Origin: Lentisphaeria bacterium
GTDB taxonomy: Bacteria > Verrucomicrobiota > Lentisphaeria > Victivallales > Victivallaceae
Assembly: GCA_900768515.1 (NCBI GenBank)
Contig: CAAGDG010000188.1
Coordinates: forward strand, 1-10,966
Reading direction: 5' to 3'
DNA length: 10,966 bases
The position numbers and the translations under genes were made by a program. The notes beneath the pieces were generated by a model that saw only the letters and a list, made by a program, of their open reading frames with translations, was not told the DNA's origin and did not search any database. Shown piece by piece: positions 7,282 through 10,966 of this stretch (position 1 is its first letter; the number at the start of each line of letters is the position of its first letter).

Positions 7282-7329
7282 AATGACATTTAAAATAGCT
7301 CCGCATTCCTCCTTTTTAAAGCCGGAACT

Positions 7330-7350
7330 GTTTTTTTTCATAAAAAAAAC
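7330..7350. repeat. Perfect A/T palindrome between divergent genes
   Basis: G, eight T, CAT, eight A, C form a perfect inverted repeat with 9-base arms and a 3-base centre. It lies between the lipoprotein start (7281) and the TerB-like gene start (7440). No GC stem accompanies it, so it is not a normal terminator. A/T tracts like this can bend DNA or act as an UP element. Confidence 0.6.
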
Positions 7351-7371
7351 GTTTTGTTGTGGAAAAGCACC

Positions 7372-7385
7372 GGTTGCAGGTTGCA
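7372..7385. repeat. Tandem GGTTGCA repeat at the plus-strand promoter
   Basis: GGTTGCA occurs twice back to back (7372-7378 and 7379-7385), covering the -35 region of the TerB-like gene promoter. It may be a regulator site, but it is short. Confidence 0.35.
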
Positions 7386-7408
7386 ACGATCCGGAAACAT
7401 ATTATATT
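7381..7408 (+). promoter_or_regulatory. Probable promoter of the TerB-like gene
   Basis: TTGCAA (7381-7386) and TATATT (7403-7408) are separated by 16 bp, about 30 bp before the preferred ATG at 7440. Read on the other strand, the same AT-rich patch contains TATAAT, but no acceptable -35 box goes with it, so a divergent promoter for the lipoprotein unit is not proven. Confidence 0.55.
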
Positions 7409-7439
7409 GCCGGAGACCAACACGCAGCATGAGGTGACA

Positions 7440-8198
7440 ATGGAGCCGAAATACATCAATTCAACGATGACGGCCGCAGCCGCCGAAAAAGGCTTGAGCG
7501 GCACTCCCCGGGCCGCGGTCCGGTTCAGCCAGAGTTTCTCCGGACACTCCGGCGAAGCGATTCTTCTGCTTTTTCCGGAAGATCTTCTGGTCCTGGACCG
7601 GGAATTCGGCCAGAGTAAATACAGCTGTGAACGTCTGCCGCTCTCCGCCATCACCGTCCGGCGTGCCGCAAAGGAGGGCAACGCATTCCGCCTCGAACTG
7701 GAAGCAAATGGGAAATGCTATCCTGGAAAGGCGTACTTCGGTGAAGCCCCGGCGGCGGAGAATCTCAGTGACATCCTCAGCGGCCGGACCGGAAAAACTC
7801 CGGCTCCGGCGCCCCCTTCAGAAGAGGTTCCGGTCGGAGTGCTCTTTTCCGCCGGACTGATCTACGCGGCCGGATGTGACGGCGAGATCCCCGAGGAGCA
7901 GAACAGGCTGGTAAACCGGCTTGCTCCGGGCAATTCCCTCTCCGCCGCGGTACAATATACCGAACAGCATACTTTTCAGCAGTTCTGCGACGCGATCCGG
8001 AAACGGTTCAACCGCGATCAGACGACCGCGCTTCTGGCAAACCAGCTGGAGGTCATGATGTGCGACGGCACTTTCCGCCGGGTCGAAATGGCTCTGCTGA
8101 AAGAAGAGGTGAAAAACATCGGCTTCCCGGAAGCGGAGTATCGCCGGATCCGCGACCTGATCCTGCTGAAAAATCAGATTCTGGTCCTTTTCTCCTGA
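7440..8198 (+). CDS. TerB-like domain protein with unassigned N-terminal domain
   Basis: 252 residues. The ATG at 7440 is preferred over the in-frame one at 7359, because GAGG lies 5 bases before it and the promoter lies between the two. The C-terminal half (about 132-250) looks like a TerB-type helical bundle. It has two related acidic motifs, AAGCDGEIPEEQ (143-154) and MMCDGTFRRVE (206-216), each with an Asp-Gly followed by a Glu a few residues on, as in the metal-binding sites of TerB relatives. The N-terminal half (about 25-110) is rich in short beta-like segments (AILLLFPEDLLVLDREFG, then FRLELEANGKCYPGKAYFG) and could be a PH/GRAM-like fold; this is a guess. A Pro-rich linker (PAPAPPSEE) joins the halves. 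There is no signal peptide or membrane helix. It is the only plus-strand gene, alone between divergent and convergent neighbours. Confidence 0.75.
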   Translation: MEPKYINSTMTAAAAEKGLSGTPRAAVRFSQSFSGHSGEAILLLFPEDLLVLDREFGQSKYSCERLPLSAITVRRAAKEGNAFRLELEANGKCYPGKAYFGEAPAAENLSDILSGRTGKTPAPAPPSEEVPVGVLFSAGLIYAAGCDGEIPEEQNRLVNRLAPGNSLSAAVQYTEQHTFQQFCDAIRKRFNRDQTTALLANQLEVMMCDGTFRRVEMALLKEEVKNIGFPEAEYRRIRDLILLKNQILVLFS

Positions 8199-8217
8199 CC
8201 GCCCCCTCCCCCCGACG

Positions 8218-8268
8218 AAAAAAAAGCGGAGCGGCTCCGGAATTTTCCGAAAGCCGCTCTTGTTTGAT
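8218..8268. terminator. Bidirectional intrinsic terminator
   Basis: GAGCGGCT (8230-8237) pairs perfectly with AGCCGCTC (8253-8260), with an inner CGGAA/TTCCG pairing. On the plus strand TTGTTT follows; on the minus strand the hairpin is followed by CGC and nine T (the A-run at 8218-8226). It lies between two converging genes and should stop both, more strongly the minus-strand transcript of the large acidic protein. Confidence 0.85.
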
Positions 8269-8304
8269 CCATTCCCTCTTTTGAGGCAGCGCCTCCCGAC
8301 GGGA

Positions 8305-10936
8305 TCAGTCGAGATATTCGATCTGCCGAATCCGGAGTCGGCCGGTGAAGGAATCCCAGAGGAATGTCACCAGGAGTTTGACTTCGCCGGTGATTTCATC
8401 AAAGTAGATGAATTCGTCGCCGTCTTTGACGTAATCGAACCGGTTGAGCTTGGTGTCTTTCTTCTCAACCATCGTCTTTCCATCCTCCTTCAGGCGGAAC
8501 ATCGGCAAATTGCTGCCGGAACTCCCGTCGCGGCCCACATCCTTGATGGTCTGGGCGACGACCACAGCCTGAATTGTCCGTTGCGGGAAGGCCGTCGCGG
8601 TCATCAGATTGGCGGTTTTTCCGATCAGTTCTTCCCGGGCGGCATCCGTGTTCGGATAGTGTTCATCCGTATCCGGGTACAAACCGTAACCGTCGAAAAA
8701 GACCTTTCCACCCGGCTCCCAGCCCAGCAGCGCCGCTCGACTTTCAAACGGGCGGTGCGTACCGTCTCCCGTCACCAGAACATCGACAATCTTGCCGGCA
8801 TCATCCGAACTCAACGTCGTCCCGTTAGTCTCATAGGCGGTTTTCGTGTCAAGATCCTCATACTCCTGCCCCAGTTTGACGTTCCGGAACAGCATCCTGC
8901 CGATCTCCTTGTCGCGGGTGGCGTCAAACTTAACGGAATCGGTCTCGTAATCTTCATCGAGCGCATTCAGATCGACTTTTCCATAACTGCGGACATCGTC
9001 GGTCATTTTGACCTGATCCAGAATCCCTCCGTCTCCACGGGAGTAGCCAATTGCGCTTGTCGTACTCGAAATGTCGTAGCCCGGATCGTGATCTTTGGCG
9101 GCGAAAAGGTCGGTCTCACCGCCCGTGCGGGAAAGAGCGTTCGAGAGATTGATGGTCTCCCACTTCACGCCGCGATGAATCGCTCCCAGCTCCCAGAAAC
9201 TCCGCATTCCGTTGTTGCGGATGTAGGCGGTCGATATATGCTGCGCCTTGTCATCCCCCAGCCAGGCGGGATCGGTGGCCAGTTCGCCATCGTACAAAAG
9301 CTCCTGAGCTTCCGTGACACTGCCGTAAGGCAACTGCGGATTGCTCTTGCTGTTCACCCTGCCCGCGAACGTCGGCTTCTCCTTCGCGGCATCGTTGGTA
9401 ATCTGCATGGTGAGATGCGGATCGCTGACCGTCGTCCCCTCCCCGGCCGGGAAACCGGCGTTATTGTAGGCCACCGCCCCGAAATTCGCAAAGGTCCAGT
9501 CGAACTCCTCAACAGAGTCAAGCGTATGAGCCTCACCCGCCTCATCATCCCGGGCATTGAGATTTTGACGCGGATCGATCGCCTCCATGCCGGCCAGATA
9601 GAAGTAGCGGTAAGGACTCTTCTTCATCTCACGGGTATTGTCCGTGGCATTCAGCGAAAAAACTGTATTATCGGTGGCGCCAAGCTCGCCATCCGCCTGG
9701 AAGCCGGTGAAGAGAGTGAAATCCTCTCCGTCAAGCTTGGTATTCTCACTCTGCTTCCAGCGGACAAAATCGATTCCATTGCCATCCTCTCCATCCAGCA
9801 GAATCAGGTTTCCAAGCTCAAAACTCGCGCTTTTCAAAACAAACTTCCAGGAAGTCACATTCACCTGAGTAATCTGCTGATTGGTCCCAAGTTTGGAAGC
9901 GTTGTCAAACGCGGTCTTAACCGCGTCTGAGAAACTGAACGACAGCGGAACAAGCGCCTCGCTTCCATCGCTCTTTTCAATTTCCCCGCTTCCGACTTTG
10001 TACCCTTCGGCCGCGTCGAAACTGCCGACTGCGAATCCGACGTCAAGCGCCGAACCAAGCGTAACCTCATCTTCCTTGGGATCAAGCGCCTTGTCAAGGT
10101 TGATGCTCGCCGATAGAGTATTGCCCTCCGCATCCAGGTAAGAATAATCGATTCGTCCGACCGTAATCGTTGCCGCCACTCTGAGTTTCAGAGAATTCAG
10201 AACGGTCTTGAAATATGTGGCGGGCAAAGCATCCTTGTAGATCCGGATCAACTCAACAATCAACTCCGGAACAATCTGCAGTTCCGCCTTGGTGTATGCC
10301 TGACAACCGTCGCAGCTCTCCTGAATCTGCTTCACATTCCCCTGCAGCCCGAGCGCGATCTCGTTGATGTAGGCGGTCCTCTCATTGCCGGTAAAAGTCG
10401 GCAGCTGGGCAGACTCCGTCACCCCCGCCAGGTCTTTCCAGGTCGAAGCGGCGACATCGGAGGTCGGGATGTCATCATCATCGACATAATCGAGCAGATT
10501 GGCGGCCACCTGATGACGACGATCCTCGATCGCCTTGAACGTCCCCCGGGTATCGCCGATCATCTTCAGGAACGGGATGCCGAGATGATCCGGCGTGGAT
10601 TCGTCTTCCAGCTCAAAAGCGGCGGTCTCCTCGGCGTCAACATCTTCCATCGTCAACTTCTTGACCGCGTTAAAGGTGTTCTTGTCGGCCCCCAGCCAGG
10701 TGTTCCAGCTCTCCACCTCCTTGTCACCGTCAAACAGCTTGGAGATGTTGAAACGGTGCAGATAATTCCACCGCTTTTCCCCGGTTTTCTCAAAACGATA
10801 GGCTTCATACTCGGATTTGATTCCACCATCCTCAAACCAGCGCTTGATCCACTCCCGCAACTCATCGGTATCAAAAATCGTCTTGTTGCTGTCGATGTAA
10901 GCGTCAAGGTCCTGGAGATTCATATCCGATACACTC
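8305..10936 (-). CDS. Large acidic GspK/PilX-like protein, 5'-truncated
   Basis: At least 872 codons; the frame stays open past the first ATG (10923, no Shine-Dalgarno) into the adapter, so the true N terminus, where a pilin-like leader or membrane anchor would be, is missing. It is rich in Asp/Glu, poor in Cys, and has many beta-type segments. The region GRVNSKSNPQLPYGS (521-535) followed by MRSFWELGAIHRGVKWETINL-type sequence (from 573) resembles the asparagine-rich part of GspK-like pseudopilins and the large 'cassette protein A' type known from Verrucomicrobia relatives, exported through type IV pilus-like machinery. The only two cysteines are Cys204 and Cys207 in SCDGCQ. The C terminus ends in VTFLWDSFTGRLRIRQIEYLD-like beta sequence. 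No catalytic motif is recognised. The family link is a pattern judgement; it could be an unrelated surface protein. Confidence 0.6.
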
Positions 10937-10966
10937 AGATCGGAAGAGCGTCGTGTAGGGAAAGAG
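10937..10966. other. Residual Illumina adapter (right end)
   Basis: These 30 bases, beginning AGATCGGAAGAGCGTCGTG, are the reverse complement of the Illumina universal adapter. Their first 19 bases are the exact reverse complement of bases 1-19, so the window has a false terminal inverted repeat. Confidence 0.98.

Noticed and set aside
7286..7304. Possible leader peptide (ATG just after AAGGAGG) before the lipoprotein gene
   Set aside because: The SD is almost adjacent to the ATG, and the short frame has no regulatory amino-acid run or attenuator-like hairpins.
8260..9930. 556-codon open frame on the plus strand opposite the large acidic protein
   Set aside because: It starts within the terminator hairpin region, has no SD or domain, and mirrors the coding pattern of the minus-strand gene, which ends exactly before the terminator.
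1..10966. Terminal inverted repeat suggesting a transposon or linear element
   Set aside because: The repeat is Illumina adapter sequence, and no transposase or target-site duplication is present.

Overview
This is a 10.9-kb piece of GC-rich bacterial DNA. Illumina adapter sequence remains at both ends: bases 1-19 in sense orientation, and 10937-10966 as the reverse complement. The biological insert is therefore about 20-10936, and the outermost gene at each end is cut by the adapter rather than ended by biology. No rRNA or other marker gene is present. The gene mix suggests a member of the Planctomycetota-Verrucomicrobiota-Lentisphaerota group, perhaps a Victivallis-like gut Lentisphaerota: a cytosolic GH35 beta-galactosidase, a WbsX/GH99-like glycan protein, a double-HTH regulator with a decayed S24-type tail, and a very large acidic protein resembling GspK/PilX pseudopilus-associated proteins. 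This assignment is inference from gene content and style only.

Layout. All genes but one are on the minus strand, so the reading order is right to left. (a) 8305-10936: 3' part of a large protein of at least 872 codons, 5'-truncated, ending at a bidirectional hairpin terminator at about 8218-8268. (b) 7440-8198, plus strand: a 252-aa protein with a C-terminal TerB-like domain and its own promoter, convergent with (a). (c) 3979-7281, minus: lipoprotein, signal-peptide-bearing SurA/parvulin-like foldase, GH35 beta-galactosidase, then WbsX/GH99-like protein (2778-3917). Spacings are 19 bp, a 4-bp ATGA overlap and 61 bp, so this is probably one transcription unit. (d) 20-2616, minus: a new promoter (TTGATT-17 bp-TAGAAT) drives an XRE regulator, a 75-aa Cys-rich membrane protein, uppP (undecaprenyl-diphosphatase) and proC (5'-complete, 3'-truncated). 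Spacings are 1 bp, a 4-bp overlap and 3 bp, a tight operon.

How the genes may work together. Unit (d) joins a self-standing regulator to lipid-carrier recycling (UppP) through a small membrane protein of unknown role; proC is a housekeeping proline-biosynthesis gene at the end. Unit (c) looks like a small carbohydrate-processing cluster preceded by two envelope proteins. No CRISPR array, tRNA, rRNA, insertion sequence or phage gene is visible. I do not see a clearly new defence or mobile system. The best leads are the regulator with its repeated upstream motif, the Cys-rich membrane protein tied to uppP, and the unclassified 872-codon fragment. Every intergenic stretch is shorter than 300 bp.
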